Assembly: GCF_030269365.1 (NCBI RefSeq)
Contig: NZ_BSTF01000006.1
Coordinates: forward strand, 434,001-498,000
Origin: Lentzea sp. NBRC 102530
GTDB lineage: Bacteria > Actinomycetota > Actinomycetes > Mycobacteriales > Pseudonocardiaceae
DNA: 64,000 nucleotides
Direction of reading: 5' to 3'
Shown: in pieces, positions 34,587 to 43,036 of the stretch
Layout of the letters: each line of letters opens with the position of its first letter
Position numbering within the stretch: the first letter of the stretch is position 1
Translations under genes and position numbers: made by a program
The notes under the pieces: generated by a model
What the model saw: the letters and a program-made list of their open reading frames with translations, nothing else
Told to the model about the DNA's origin: nothing
Database searches by the model: none

Positions 34587-35465
34587 TCAGATGAGGCGCA
34601 CGTACTCGCGGAACGTCATGGGCTCGCGACCGATCAGGGCCCTGAGCGCCTGCGCGTCCGCGGCCGTGGTCGAGCCGTGCCGCGCCACCCTCGCGGCCAC
34701 CTCGGTGATGTGAGCAGCCATGTCCGGGTTGACCACGTCCTCCACGGTGGACAACGCGACCAGCTCCCGCCGCCACTGCTCCGGCTCGACCGGCTCGAAC
34801 CGGACGGGCTTGCCGAGGTGGTCCGCGAGGATCGCCGCGATCTCGTGGTGGCTCAACTCCTCCGCGCCCCGCGGGTAGCAGATCGGGCCCGCGAACCGTT
34901 CGGGGTGCAGGAGCGCGGCCACGGCGAGTTCCGCCGCGTCCCGGCCGTTGATCCAGGACACGCCGCCGTCACCGAAGCAGTTGCGGAGCACGCCCTCCCG
35001 CGCGACGGACCTCCCGTGCAGCGCCGGCACGTTCTCGTGGAACGCGGCCGCGATCCGCAGCACGAGCACGTCGAGCCCCGCCCACTGGAGGACCTCCTCG
35101 GCGAGCCACTGGTCCCGGCCGCGATCACTGGGGTGGGCGGGGTGCGCCGGGCCCATCGACATCACGACCACACGCGTGCCGCTTCCCCGTGCGGCGGCGG
35201 CGAAGTTGGCCGCAGCCGGGATCACGCCGGCGTCGATCGGATACGTGAAGTAGGCCTGGTCGACCCCTTCGAGCGCGGGCGCGATGCTGCGGCGGTCCCG
35301 CAGGTCGCCGATGACGACCTCCACGCCCAGTTCTTCCAGCGCTTCGGTGCGTTCGCTGCGGGTGCGGGCGAGGACGCGCACGTCCCTGCCCTCTTCCTGG
35401 AGCCGGCGCACCACGTGGGCGCCCGTGCCGCCGTGCCGTCCGGTGGCTCCCGTGACGAGGATCAA
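34587..35465 (-). CDS. NmrA-like NAD(P)-binding protein
   Basis: A 292-residue atypical SDR of the NmrA/HSCARG or quinone-reductase type. The N-terminal motif is VTGATGRHGG; a conserved PIDAG loop follows and the catalytic Tyr-Lys pair is not evident. TTG 35465 overlaps the stop of the thioesterase gene (TTGA), which fixes the start and shows coupling. It is the third gene of an operon controlled from the HxlR operator region. Role: sensing or reducing a small quinone-like substrate, uncertain. Confidence 0.83.
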   Translation of the reverse strand: MILVTGATGRHGGTGAHVVRRLQEEGRDVRVLARTRSERTEALEELGVEVVIGDLRDRRSIAPALEGVDQAYFTYPIDAGVIPAAANFAAAARGSGTRVVVMSMGPAHPAHPSDRGRDQWLAEEVLQWAGLDVLVLRIAAAFHENVPALHGRSVAREGVLRNCFGDGGVSWINGRDAAELAVAALLHPERFAGPICYPRGAEELSHHEIAAILADHLGKPVRFEPVEPEQWRRELVALSTVEDVVNPDMAAHITEVAARVARHGSTTAADAQALRALIGREPMTFREYVRLI

Positions 35466-35956
35466 CTCTTCGCCTCCTGGATCAGGCACGTGCTCGTGGC
35501 GGTGGCGAGCAGCCTGCCCGCGCCGTCGACCAGCCGTGCCTCGGCGATCGCGGTGCGCCTGCCCCGGTGCACCACGGTTCCGACGCAGGTGATCGTGCCG
35601 GTGTCCGTCGTGATCGGACGGACGAACCGCACGGCGAGGTCGAGGCTCGTGCAGCCGGTGCCGGCCGGGAGCGTGGAGTGCACGGCGCACCCCGCCGCGG
35701 AGTCGAGCAGCGTCGCGTGGACGCCGCCGTGCACCGAGCCGATCGGGTTGTAGTGGAACTCGGCGGGGTCCAGCGTGAACGCCACCGAGCCGCTGTCCAC
35801 CGACACCAGCCGCATCCCGAGCGCGTCGGCGATCGGCGGCGCCGGAAGTTCCCCCGCGGCCACGGCTTCGAGGAAGTCCAGCCCGGCCCGTTCGCGCGCC
35901 TTGCTCGCCGTCTGCCCGGGATCGGACCACGTGAACGTTCTGCTGCGCTCCGTCAC
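35462..35956 (-). CDS. PaaI-family hot-dog thioesterase
   Basis: A 164-residue acyl-CoA thioesterase of the PaaI type. It has the motif HYNPIGSVHGGVHATLLDSAAGCA, with the active-site Asp/Asn region, and the strands LAVRFVRPI. GTG 35956 overlaps the stop of the preceding gene (GTGA). It sits in the middle of a three-gene operon (ABM monooxygenase, thioesterase, NmrA). Confidence 0.87.
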   Translation of the reverse strand: MTERSRTFTWSDPGQTASKARERAGLDFLEAVAAGELPAPPIADALGMRLVSVDSGSVAFTLDPAEFHYNPIGSVHGGVHATLLDSAAGCAVHSTLPAGTGCTSLDLAVRFVRPITTDTGTITCVGTVVHRGRRTAIAEARLVDGAGRLLATATSTCLIQEAKS

Positions 35957-36240
35957 GCGACGTTTCCCCTCATCAGCCACGCCGGGCCCTCGGCGTACGC
36001 GCTCGCCTCGGCGAAGAACGCCCCGAAGTACGGGCCGCCCGCGTGCGCCTGGAACGCCTCGACGTCGGCGTAGACCTCGTTGAGGTAGAAGAGGTCCGGG
36101 TTCTCCTCGTCCGCGATGACCTCGAACCGCAGCGAACCGGGCTCGTTGGCGAGCGAGTCCTCGGCGGTCGTCTTCGCGACCTTCACGAAGTCCTCGCGGT
36201 GTGCGGGCTGGACGGTGAACGACACCAGGAACTGGTACAT
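35953..36240 (-). CDS. Antibiotic biosynthesis monooxygenase (ABM)-domain protein
   Basis: A 95-residue ferredoxin-like barrel. It starts MYQFLVSFTVQPAHREDFVKVAK and contains EPGSLRFEVIADEENPDLFYLNEVYAD, typical of small quinol or flavin-reactive ABM proteins. ATG 36240 has GAAAGG upstream. It opens a three-gene operon that faces the HxlR gene across two operator half-copies, so its expression is probably redox- or quinone-responsive. Confidence 0.87.
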   Translation of the reverse strand: MYQFLVSFTVQPAHREDFVKVAKTTAEDSLANEPGSLRFEVIADEENPDLFYLNEVYADVEAFQAHAGGPYFGAFFAEASAYAEGPAWLMRGNVA

Positions 36241-36265
36241 GGCGGCCTTTCGGGGGTTCTCATCG

Positions 36266-36318
36266 AGTTCATTCACTGAACTAGCCGAACCGTAGCACGA
36301 TAGTTCAGTGAATGAACT
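36266..36318. promoter_or_regulatory. Paired HxlR operators
   Basis: A perfect 17-bp inverted repeat (36266-36282 and 36302-36318) is separated by 19 bases. Each arm is itself a dyad, GTTCA-N5-TGAAC. The two sites therefore sit 36 bases apart centre to centre between the ABM operon and the hxlR-type gene. The right site ends 12 bases before the regulator's start codon, fitting autorepression and control of the divergent operon. Confidence 0.8.
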
Positions 36319-36330
36319 ACAGTGGGATGC

Positions 36331-36834
36331 ATGGCACTGCCCAGCACCTACGCGGACCGCAACTGCTCACTGGCGCGAGCGCTGGAGATCGTGGGCGAGC
36401 GGTGGACGTTGCTGATCGTGCGCGACGCCTTCTTCGGTGTGAGCCGGTTCGGCGACTTCGCGACCCAGCTCGGCATCCCGCGCGCCGTCCTGACCAACCG
36501 GCTGAAGTTCCTGGTGCAGGAGGACGTCCTGGCGCACGTCGGCGGCGAGTACCGCCTCACCGCCAAGGGCCTGCGGCTCTGGCCGGTCCTGCGCGCGATG
36601 ATGGCGTGGGGCGACGCCCATTACTCCCCCGGCGGCGCCAAGCGCACGTTCCGGCACGAGGCCGACGGCGGCACGCTCGACCCCCAGAACCGCTGCTCGG
36701 CGTGCGGCGGCGTGGTCCCGATCGCCGAGACGAGCGTCGAACCCGGCCCCGGCTACACCGCCCCCGACACCGACCCGGACCCCGTGTCGGCCGTCCTCAC
36801 CCAGCCCCGCCGCCTCCTGGAGCCCCTCACGTGA
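36331..36834 (+). CDS. HxlR-family transcriptional regulator
   Basis: A 167-residue winged-helix regulator. It has the HxlR core CSLARALEIVGERWTLLIVRD and FGDFATQLGIPRAVLTNRLKFL, with Cys15 in the position used for redox or quinone sensing in related proteins. A C-terminal extension has a CSACGG motif (near 126-131), possibly metal binding. ATG 36331 is used; GTG 36322 is possible. Its stop overlaps the following GNAT start. The paired dyads upstream are its likely binding sites. Confidence 0.9.
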   Translation: MALPSTYADRNCSLARALEIVGERWTLLIVRDAFFGVSRFGDFATQLGIPRAVLTNRLKFLVQEDVLAHVGGEYRLTAKGLRLWPVLRAMMAWGDAHYSPGGAKRTFRHEADGGTLDPQNRCSACGGVVPIAETSVEPGPGYTAPDTDPDPVSAVLTQPRRLLEPLT

Positions 36835-37502
36835 CACCGCTCGACAACGCCCCGTTCGCGGCCCTGACCGGCCCGCACGCCCACTTCGCCGAGTCCAGGG
36901 GCGCCGCGGTGCGCTATCCGGCGGACATGTCCCCGTTCACGGGCCTGCCTTCGACCCCGTCACCCGCCGACTGGGCCGACCTCGCCGCCCTGGCGCCGCA
37001 CGCCGTCGTGACCGGCCACGAACCACCGCCCGACTGGCACGTCGACACCCGACTGCCCCTGTTGCAGTTCGTGGACGACGGCATCGCGGCCGCACCGGAA
37101 CCCGAAGCGGTCGTGCTCGGCGCCGCCGACGTCCCGGAGATGCTGGCGCTGGCCTCGTTGACCAAGCCTGGCCCGTTCCTGCCGCGCACCGTCGAGATGG
37201 GCACCTACCTCGGCATCCGCCGCGACGGGCGGTTGGTGGCGATGGCGGGCGAACGACTGCGCGTGCCCGGCTACACGGAGGTGAGCGCGGTCTGCACGCA
37301 CCCGGAAGCCCGCGGCCAGTCCCTCGGCACCCGGCTGTTGCTGGCGGTGGCTGATGGCATTCGTGCTCGCGGCGAGACGACGTTCCTGCACGTGCTGGCG
37401 TCCAACACCGGCGCGATCCGGCTGTACGAGCGGCTCGGGTTCCGGCAGCGGCTCAGCACGGAACTCCTGATCCTCACGCACACCGGCCAGGCCCTGTTGT
37501 AG
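36831..37502 (+). CDS. GNAT-family N-acetyltransferase
   Basis: A 223-residue protein whose C-terminal 110 residues form a GNAT domain: VSAVCTHPEARGQSLGTRLL is the acetyl-CoA site, and FLHVLASNTGAIRLYERLGF follows. The N-terminal half is the less conserved part seen in FR47-like members. GTG 36831 overlaps the HxlR stop (GTGA), so it is co-transcribed with the regulator. Confidence 0.87.
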   Translation: MTPLDNAPFAALTGPHAHFAESRGAAVRYPADMSPFTGLPSTPSPADWADLAALAPHAVVTGHEPPPDWHVDTRLPLLQFVDDGIAAAPEPEAVVLGAADVPEMLALASLTKPGPFLPRTVEMGTYLGIRRDGRLVAMAGERLRVPGYTEVSAVCTHPEARGQSLGTRLLLAVADGIRARGETTFLHVLASNTGAIRLYERLGFRQRLSTELLILTHTGQALL

Positions 37503-37557
37503 CGTGCAGAGCACATGATCGCTCTTCAGCGGTCCTCTCTGAAAAGAAGTCGCCTGG

Positions 37558-39318
37558 ATGATCCAGGATTCTCTTGTTCTCCTCGCCGATTCCGGCGATC
37601 AAGACGCGTTCCGCGAACTGACCAGCGAACTGCAGCACCGGGGCGGGGCCATCGCCGCCGACGTTCCGCCGCTCCTGCCCCACCTCGTGCGGTGGGCCGT
37701 GGATCCCGACCACCCGTTCCGGGTCGAGGCGATCCGGCTCGTCGCACAACTCGCACGCACGGCCCACAGAGCACGTCCCGAGTTCGTCGACCCGGCCTGG
37801 GCCGAGGAGTGGCAGGGCGCCGTGTCGCGGCTGCCCGGCCTGCTGGACGATCCCGATCCCGTCGTCCGCCGGGCGGCCGCGTTCGCCCTGGAGCACGCCC
37901 CTGCGGCGACGGCCTCGCTCCTGCTCGCCCGGTTCCGGGTCGAGCCCGACGCGGCGGCCCGCCTCAACCACGTGACAGCGGCCGGACGGCTGCTGCGCGA
38001 CACGGACGGCGAGTGGCCGGCGGACGTGATCGACTGGCTGTCGTCGTTGCCGCACCACGAGGACAGCACGCTGCGGTTCGCCGGCGTGCTCGCCGCGCGG
38101 AGGTGCGGGCTGGGCGGCCGGGACCCGCGACACGTCGACGAGGTCGTCTCTTATCTGTCCACATCGGACTTCGCGGTGTGGCAGGACATCGGACCCGGAC
38201 GGCGGAGCTTCGCCGTGATGACGGCGATGACCGAGGAGGTGTTCGACGACGACCGGGACGGCCGCACCCGGTTGACCGCCGCACTGGTGGACCACCCCGA
38301 TCCGGTACGACGCCGGTGGGCGGTGAACGCCGCGGCGGCGGTGATGAACCGCTGGCGCTCCCCCGTTCCCGCGCTGCTCCCGCTCATCGCCCACCGTCTG
38401 TCCGATGAGGACTCCCGGCTGCGGGGTTCGGCCGCGAGGATCCTCGCCTCCGCGGGCCAGGCCGCCGCGCCGTGGCAGCCCGAACTCGTCGCCGCCTGCG
38501 AGGACGAGCCCGAGGTGGCACGGCCCGCACACATCGCGCTGGCCAGGACCGGAGCCCCCGAGGCCGCGGACCTGGTGGCCGATCTCCTCGACTCGCCGGG
38601 CGACCTCGGGGTCGCCCGCGACTTCGGCGCGCCGGTCTCGTGGGTGATCGAGGTGCTCCTCCTGTTGCCGCCCACCACGCTGCTGCCGGCGGTGCGGCGA
38701 CGGCTGAGGGAGGCGGTACCGCACGTGGAACAGGGCGACTACCTGCGGGTGCTGGCGAACTGGGGCCCGGCCGCCAGGGAGGCGTTGCCGGACATCGCGT
38801 CGTTCCTCGGCACGAGAGCGGAGCGCTACGCGGTCGACGCCCTCCTTGCGCTGGACTGCGAGGAAGCCCTCGAACTCGTGCGGCCGATCGCGCTGAAGAG
38901 CCCGCCGGCGCACGCCGCGGAAGCGCTGCTGCGGTGGCGGCTGACCGGAGAAGTGCACGACCTGCTGCACGACCCGGCCGTTGTCGGCTGGGAACGCGTC
39001 GAGGCGCGGCACGCGTTGTGGCGCATCACCGGCTCCGAAGAGGACGGGCGCTCGTTCGCCACGGCCGTGCGCCGTGCGGTCGAGGTGACGCCGGTACTCG
39101 GCACGTACCACATCGGGCAGATCGCGAACCTCGCGTCACTCGGCCCGCTCGCCCGCCGAGTGGTGCCCGCGCTGCGGCCGTTGCTCGCGACGGACGTGCG
39201 GCCCACCCGGTCGATCCCAGATGATGATCTGCTGTGCGCGACGGTCCGAGACGTCTTGGCCGCCGCCGGTAGCGTGGGCGCATGCCACAGATCACCGTCG
39301 AGTACTCCCCCGAACTGA
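37558..39318 (+). CDS. HEAT-repeat protein
   Basis: A 586-residue soluble protein made almost wholly of alpha-helical repeats. Repeating patterns such as DDPDPVVRRAAAFAL, VDHPDPVRRRWAVNAAA and LSDEDSRLRGSAARIL are typical HEAT/PBS-lyase-type units and serve as protein-binding scaffolds. No enzyme motif is seen. Its 3' end overlaps the small isomerase gene by 37 bases. Such proteins are frequent in this family of actinomycetes and their partners are unknown. Confidence 0.82.
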   Translation: MIQDSLVLLADSGDQDAFRELTSELQHRGGAIAADVPPLLPHLVRWAVDPDHPFRVEAIRLVAQLARTAHRARPEFVDPAWAEEWQGAVSRLPGLLDDPDPVVRRAAAFALEHAPAATASLLLARFRVEPDAAARLNHVTAAGRLLRDTDGEWPADVIDWLSSLPHHEDSTLRFAGVLAARRCGLGGRDPRHVDEVVSYLSTSDFAVWQDIGPGRRSFAVMTAMTEEVFDDDRDGRTRLTAALVDHPDPVRRRWAVNAAAAVMNRWRSPVPALLPLIAHRLSDEDSRLRGSAARILASAGQAAAPWQPELVAACEDEPEVARPAHIALARTGAPEAADLVADLLDSPGDLGVARDFGAPVSWVIEVLLLLPPTTLLPAVRRRLREAVPHVEQGDYLRVLANWGPAAREALPDIASFLGTRAERYAVDALLALDCEEALELVRPIALKSPPAHAAEALLRWRLTGEVHDLLHDPAVVGWERVEARHALWRITGSEEDGRSFATAVRRAVEVTPVLGTYHIGQIANLASLGPLARRVVPALRPLLATDVRPTRSIPDDDLLCATVRDVLAAAGSVGACHRSPSSTPPN

Positions 39319-39638
39319 GCGAGGCTTTCGACCGCCGCGCCTTCGCCCTCGCGCTGCACCGGACCGTCGGGCCGCTGGTGAGCGCGGAGGTGGCGGCGTT
39401 CAAGACGCGGTTCCGCGCCATCGAGGAGTCCGTGATCGGGGACGGGTCGCCGGCAGCGATGATCCACGTCCGGGTCGGGTTGCTGACGGGGCGGTCGGTC
39501 GAGCTCAAGCAGGAGGTCGGGCGGGTGAGCATCGGGCTCGCACGTGATCACCTCAAGCCCGTCGAGGGGTTGCCGACGCAGGTGACGCTGGAGGTCTACG
39601 ACCTCGATCGCGAGCCGTACCAGAAGATCGTGCTCTAA
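39282..39638 (+). CDS. 5-carboxymethyl-2-hydroxymuconate isomerase-like tautomerase
   Basis: A 118-residue protein of the CHMI/tautomerase superfamily. Pro2 (MPQITVEYS) would be the catalytic base after removal of Met. The core IHVRVGLLTGRSVELKQEVG and the final VTLEVYDLDREPYQKI are recognisable. The family acts in homoprotocatechuate degradation, but no other gene of that pathway is nearby, so the true substrate is uncertain. It starts within the end of the HEAT-repeat gene. Confidence 0.8.
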   Translation: MPQITVEYSPELSEAFDRRAFALALHRTVGPLVSAEVAAFKTRFRAIEESVIGDGSPAAMIHVRVGLLTGRSVELKQEVGRVSIGLARDHLKPVEGLPTQVTLEVYDLDREPYQKIVL

Positions 39639-40561
39639 GGCAGGATCCCGGCCGCGCTCGTGCAGTACTGCCAGAAGGCGACGACGTCCTCGGACCGGGT
39701 CGTGGGCAGCAGGTGGGTCGGGCGCTCGCGGCGGTCGTGCCAGAAGCGTCCGGCCGGCTGGGCCGTCGCGGCCAGCCAGAGGATCGTGTCGGCGCCTTCT
39801 TCCGGGGTGCGCAGGAACGTCTTCGTCAGGCGGTGGAAGCCCGGCAACGAGCTCGCGACGCCCGGCGTGTCGGCCCAGCCGGGGTGCATGGCGTGGACCG
39901 CGATCTCGTCCTGGGCGTAGCGGGACGTCAGCAGCGGCGCGAGGGTGACCTGCATGCGTTTCGTGCGGGCGTAGGCGGTCGCGCCCCGGTAGGTGCCGGA
40001 GCGGTACTCGGGGTCGTCGACCGGCAGGCGCTGGGTGTACATGCCGCCGGACGACACGAAGATGACGCGGCCGCCGGCCAGCTTGGGACGGAGCAGGTCG
40101 GTCAGCAGCAGTGGACCGACCACGTGCGTGGCGAACGTCAGCTCGTGGCCGTCAGAAGTCTCCGTGCGTTCCGACGGAAGCACGCCGGCGTTGTGCACCA
40201 GCACGTCCACGCGGTCGAACTCCAGCGAGGACGCGAACTCGCGCACGGAGGCCAGGTTCGACAGGTCGCAGTGGCGGACCACGACGGTCGCGCCGGGGAC
40301 GGCGGCGAGGACGTCGGCTCGGGCGGTCGCGCCTTTCAGCTCGTCGCGCACCACCAGGACCACGTCGGCGCCGAGGCGCGCGAGACCCAGGGCGGTGGCC
40401 TTGCCGATGCCCGACGCGGCGCCCGTCACGACGGCGCGCCTGCCCCGCAACGACGGCAGGTCGTCCCAGCCCCGGCGGCGGAGCAGCAGGCCCCACCTCG
40501 AGTAGCCGGGGACCACGAGGCGGTCCGCGACAGTGTCGAGCACGCCGAGCAGTGCGCTCAC
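39635..40561 (-). CDS. SDR-family oxidoreductase (retinol dehydrogenase-like)
   Basis: A 308-residue short-chain dehydrogenase. It has an N-terminal extension of about 40 residues, TGAASGIG, HNAGVLPSE, the catalytic Ser (FVSSGGMY) and Tyr-x3-Lys (YARTK). HAMHPGWADTPGV and the C-terminal FWHDRRERP place it with the WWOX/retinol-dehydrogenase-like SDRs. It may act on long-chain alcohols or lipids, fitting the AlkB gene upstream on the same strand. GTG 40561 is the best start. The stop overlaps the convergent tautomerase stop. Confidence 0.87.
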   Translation of the reverse strand: MSALLGVLDTVADRLVVPGYSRWGLLLRRRGWDDLPSLRGRRAVVTGAASGIGKATALGLARLGADVVLVVRDELKGATARADVLAAVPGATVVVRHCDLSNLASVREFASSLEFDRVDVLVHNAGVLPSERTETSDGHELTFATHVVGPLLLTDLLRPKLAGGRVIFVSSGGMYTQRLPVDDPEYRSGTYRGATAYARTKRMQVTLAPLLTSRYAQDEIAVHAMHPGWADTPGVASSLPGFHRLTKTFLRTPEEGADTILWLAATAQPAGRFWHDRRERPTHLLPTTRSEDVVAFWQYCTSAAGILP

Positions 40562-40584
40562 CGCTGTGTCTCCTCGCCTTGAAC

Positions 40585-41187
40585 TCAGCTGTACCGCAGG
40601 GGTTTCCTCGCCGGGGCCGCCAGCACACGTGACGCCAGCCACGCGAGGCCGTCGGCGGTGGCGGCCGGGGTGCCGGTCGGCTGCACGACGTGGCTGAGGA
40701 CGGTGCGGGTCATGAGGTCGATCAACACCTCGACCTGCTCGGTGCCCAGGCCGGTGTCGTAGGACTCGACCCGCGCGACCAGCACCGCCTTCACATCAGC
40801 CAGCAACGTGTCGGAGTGCGTGGTGAGCAGCGGGACGAGTTCGGTGTCGGCGCCGTGGGTCGCGGAGGCGATGGCGCGGACCAGCAGGTTGCCGCGGGCG
40901 AGGTCGAGGACGTCGCGGACGGCGTCGTGGACCGCCTCGACCAGGTCGGCAGGGTGGCGGTCGAACGCGGCGCCGATGGCGGTCAGGAACCGGTCGAGCT
41001 CGTGCGCCAGCATCGCGTCGGCCAGCGAGTTCTTCGAGCCGATCTCGTTGTAGACGGTCTGCCTGCTGACGCCGACCTGCTCGGCGAGCCGCGTCATGGT
41101 GACCGCGGCCCAGCCGTCGCGGGCGGTCAGGTCGATCGCCGCCTCGATGATCGGGCGCCTGCGACCGGCGGCCGCGGGAGAAGCCAT
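40585..41187 (-). CDS. TetR-family repressor of the alkane hydroxylase gene
   Basis: A 200-residue TetR regulator. The helix-turn-helix is at about 33-53 (MTRLAEQVGVSRQTVYNEIGSKN), followed by a helical ligand domain. ATG 41187 lies 10 bases after the AlkB stop, so the two form one operon, the same order as in other actinomycete alkB loci with an alkU-like repressor. The AATAG-N4-CTATT dyad before alkB is its probable operator. Confidence 0.88.
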   Translation of the reverse strand: MASPAAAGRRRPIIEAAIDLTARDGWAAVTMTRLAEQVGVSRQTVYNEIGSKNSLADAMLAHELDRFLTAIGAAFDRHPADLVEAVHDAVRDVLDLARGNLLVRAIASATHGADTELVPLLTTHSDTLLADVKAVLVARVESYDTGLGTEQVEVLIDLMTRTVLSHVVQPTGTPAATADGLAWLASRVLAAPARKPLRYS

Positions 41188-41197
41188 GAGACTGATC

Positions 41198-42598
41198 CTA
41201 GGCGGCGGTCGCCCGGCCCGGCGCCACGAAGTCGATCTTCTCGCGGACTCCGCAGTCCGGGCAGCACCAGCTGTCGGGGATGTCGGCCCACGGCGTGCCC
41301 GCCGGGAAGCCCTCCCGGGGGTCGCCCGTCTTCTCGTCGTAGACGTAGCCGCAACCCGGGCACATGCCGCCCGCCGTCGCGTCGCCGCGCGTGTCGTCGG
41401 CGACCGCCTCGCCGGCATCGGTGCCTCCGTAGCGGGCGAGGACCTTCGAGCGCTTGCCCGGCTGGATGTTGGCGCGGCCGATGTCACCGCCGAAGTGCGC
41501 CTGCACGCGCGGGTCCATCACGCGCCGCCACACCGGTGGCACGAGGGCCAGCAGGATCATGCCCGCGTAGCCGGTCGGCAGCACCGGGGACTCCGCGAAG
41601 TCGCGCAACGTCTGGTAGCGGCGGGTCGGGTTCGCGTGGTGGTCGCTGTGCCTCTGCAGGTGGTACAGCAGGACGTTGGTGGCGATGTTGTTGGAGTTCC
41701 AGCTGTGGCTGGGGTCGACCCGCTCGTAGCGGCGGCGGCCGGGTGCGCCGACCACCTGCCGCAGCATGCCGTAGTGCTCCATGTAGTTCACGACCTCGAG
41801 CAGTGAGAACCCGATCACGGCCTGGACCAGCAGGTACGGCACGATGCCCGGCCCGAGCCACACGATCATCGCCGCCCACAGCACCGCCGACATCAGCCAC
41901 GCGTTCAGCACGTCGTTGCCCAGCCGGTACGGGTGCCGGTCACGACGGCCGTAGCGCTTCACCTCGAGCCGCCACGCCGACCTGACCGACCCGAACACCG
42001 TGCGCGGCCAGAACCGGTAGAAGCTCTCGCCGACGCGGCTGCTCGCCGGGTCCTCCGGCGTCGCGACCCGGACGTGGTGGCCGCGGTTGTGCTCGATGTA
42101 GAAGTGGCCGTAGAAGCTCTGCGCGAGCGCGATCTTCGACAGCCACCGCTCGTGGCTCTCCTTCTTGTGCCCCAGTTCGTGCGCGGTGTTGATGCCGATG
42201 CCGCCGATGCAGCCGATCGACACCGCGAGCCCGATCTTGTCGACGACGCTCAGGTCACCGCGCGCGATCAGCCAGAACGCGAACACGAACCCGACGTACT
42301 GGATCGGCAGGAACAGGTACGTGATCCAGCGGTAGTAGCGGTCGTTCTCCAGCCGTTCGATCACGTCGTCCGGCGGGTTGCTGCGGTCGAGCCCGGCGAA
42401 GAGGTCGATCGCCGGGACGATCAGCAGCACCACGATCGGGCCGATCCAGAACCACACGCCCCAGCCCGTGACCGCGTGCATCCCGATCGCGAGGAACGCC
42501 AGGGACGGCACGACCAGTCCCAGCAGCCACAGGTACCGCTTGCCGTCCGTCCACTGCTCGGTCGAGCCGACGGGCACCGTTGCCTTCGTGTCGCTCAT
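41198..42598 (-). CDS. alkB: Alkane 1-monooxygenase fused to rubredoxin
   Basis: A 466-residue membrane di-iron hydroxylase that oxidises medium-chain alkanes to terminal alcohols. Several membrane helices lie in the first 300 residues, with the histidine boxes HELGHK, EHNRGHH and LQRHSDHH plus NYMEHYG. The last 60 residues are a rubredoxin (MCPGCGY and CCPDCG iron ligands), so the electron carrier is part of the same chain, a fusion known in actinomycetes. It is followed by its TetR repressor. A rubredoxin reductase must come from elsewhere. Confidence 0.96.
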   Translation of the reverse strand: MSDTKATVPVGSTEQWTDGKRYLWLLGLVVPSLAFLAIGMHAVTGWGVWFWIGPIVVLLIVPAIDLFAGLDRSNPPDDVIERLENDRYYRWITYLFLPIQYVGFVFAFWLIARGDLSVVDKIGLAVSIGCIGGIGINTAHELGHKKESHERWLSKIALAQSFYGHFYIEHNRGHHVRVATPEDPASSRVGESFYRFWPRTVFGSVRSAWRLEVKRYGRRDRHPYRLGNDVLNAWLMSAVLWAAMIVWLGPGIVPYLLVQAVIGFSLLEVVNYMEHYGMLRQVVGAPGRRRYERVDPSHSWNSNNIATNVLLYHLQRHSDHHANPTRRYQTLRDFAESPVLPTGYAGMILLALVPPVWRRVMDPRVQAHFGGDIGRANIQPGKRSKVLARYGGTDAGEAVADDTRGDATAGGMCPGCGYVYDEKTGDPREGFPAGTPWADIPDSWCCPDCGVREKIDFVAPGRATAA

Positions 42599-42652
42599 GC
42601 CACACTCCTCAGGAGGTTGACAGAACGGTAGGGCACGTAAAGCTGGTTTGAC

Positions 42653-42666
42653 AATAGACGCCTATT
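42653..42666. promoter_or_regulatory. Operator-like dyad before alkB
   Basis: AATAG and CTATT are perfect arms around four bases, within an AT-rich patch 55-68 bases before the alkB start. It fits a TetR-family operator over the promoter. It also overlaps the stop codon of the small upstream ORF. Confidence 0.5.
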
Positions 42667-43036
42667 TGTAAACCGCGAACAGCGTGGTGGAGCGGCGCCG
42701 GTACGCGACGGCCGTGATGCCGACCGACACGGACACCCCCGTCAGCACGGCGTTGAGCGCGGCGGCGAGGTCGTGCGCGGTCCGTTCGGGAGAACTCCCC
42801 CGCCACACGACCACCTCGGCACGGATCTCCTCACCGGACGTCAGCTCGACGCTGTGCACGGCCGGGTGACACAGGACGGTCTGCTCGACGAGCGACAGCC
42901 GCTGGTCCTCGGACAGCGGCGTGCGCAACGGGACCACTCGGCTGGGGCAGCTGGACAACGGAACTCCTCGGGCTGGTGCGGGGGGGTCTGCACCGGTGCA
43001 GACCACGGCAACCGCCGTTTCGTCACGCCCATTCAC
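42662..43036 (-). CDS. Small hypothetical protein
   Basis: A 124-residue protein I do not recognise. The central part (LVEQTVLCHPAVHSVEL, VVVWRGSSPERTAHDLAAAL) reads like a small alpha/beta domain with a stable hydrophobic pattern; the first 30 residues are low in structure. GTG 43036 overlaps the stop of the glycosidase-like gene by 14 bases, which supports a real, coupled gene. Codon use matches the neighbours. It could also start further in. Confidence 0.5.
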   Translation of the reverse strand: MNGRDETAVAVVCTGADPPAPARGVPLSSCPSRVVPLRTPLSEDQRLSLVEQTVLCHPAVHSVELTSGEEIRAEVVVWRGSSPERTAHDLAAALNAVLTGVSVSVGITAVAYRRRSTTLFAVYK

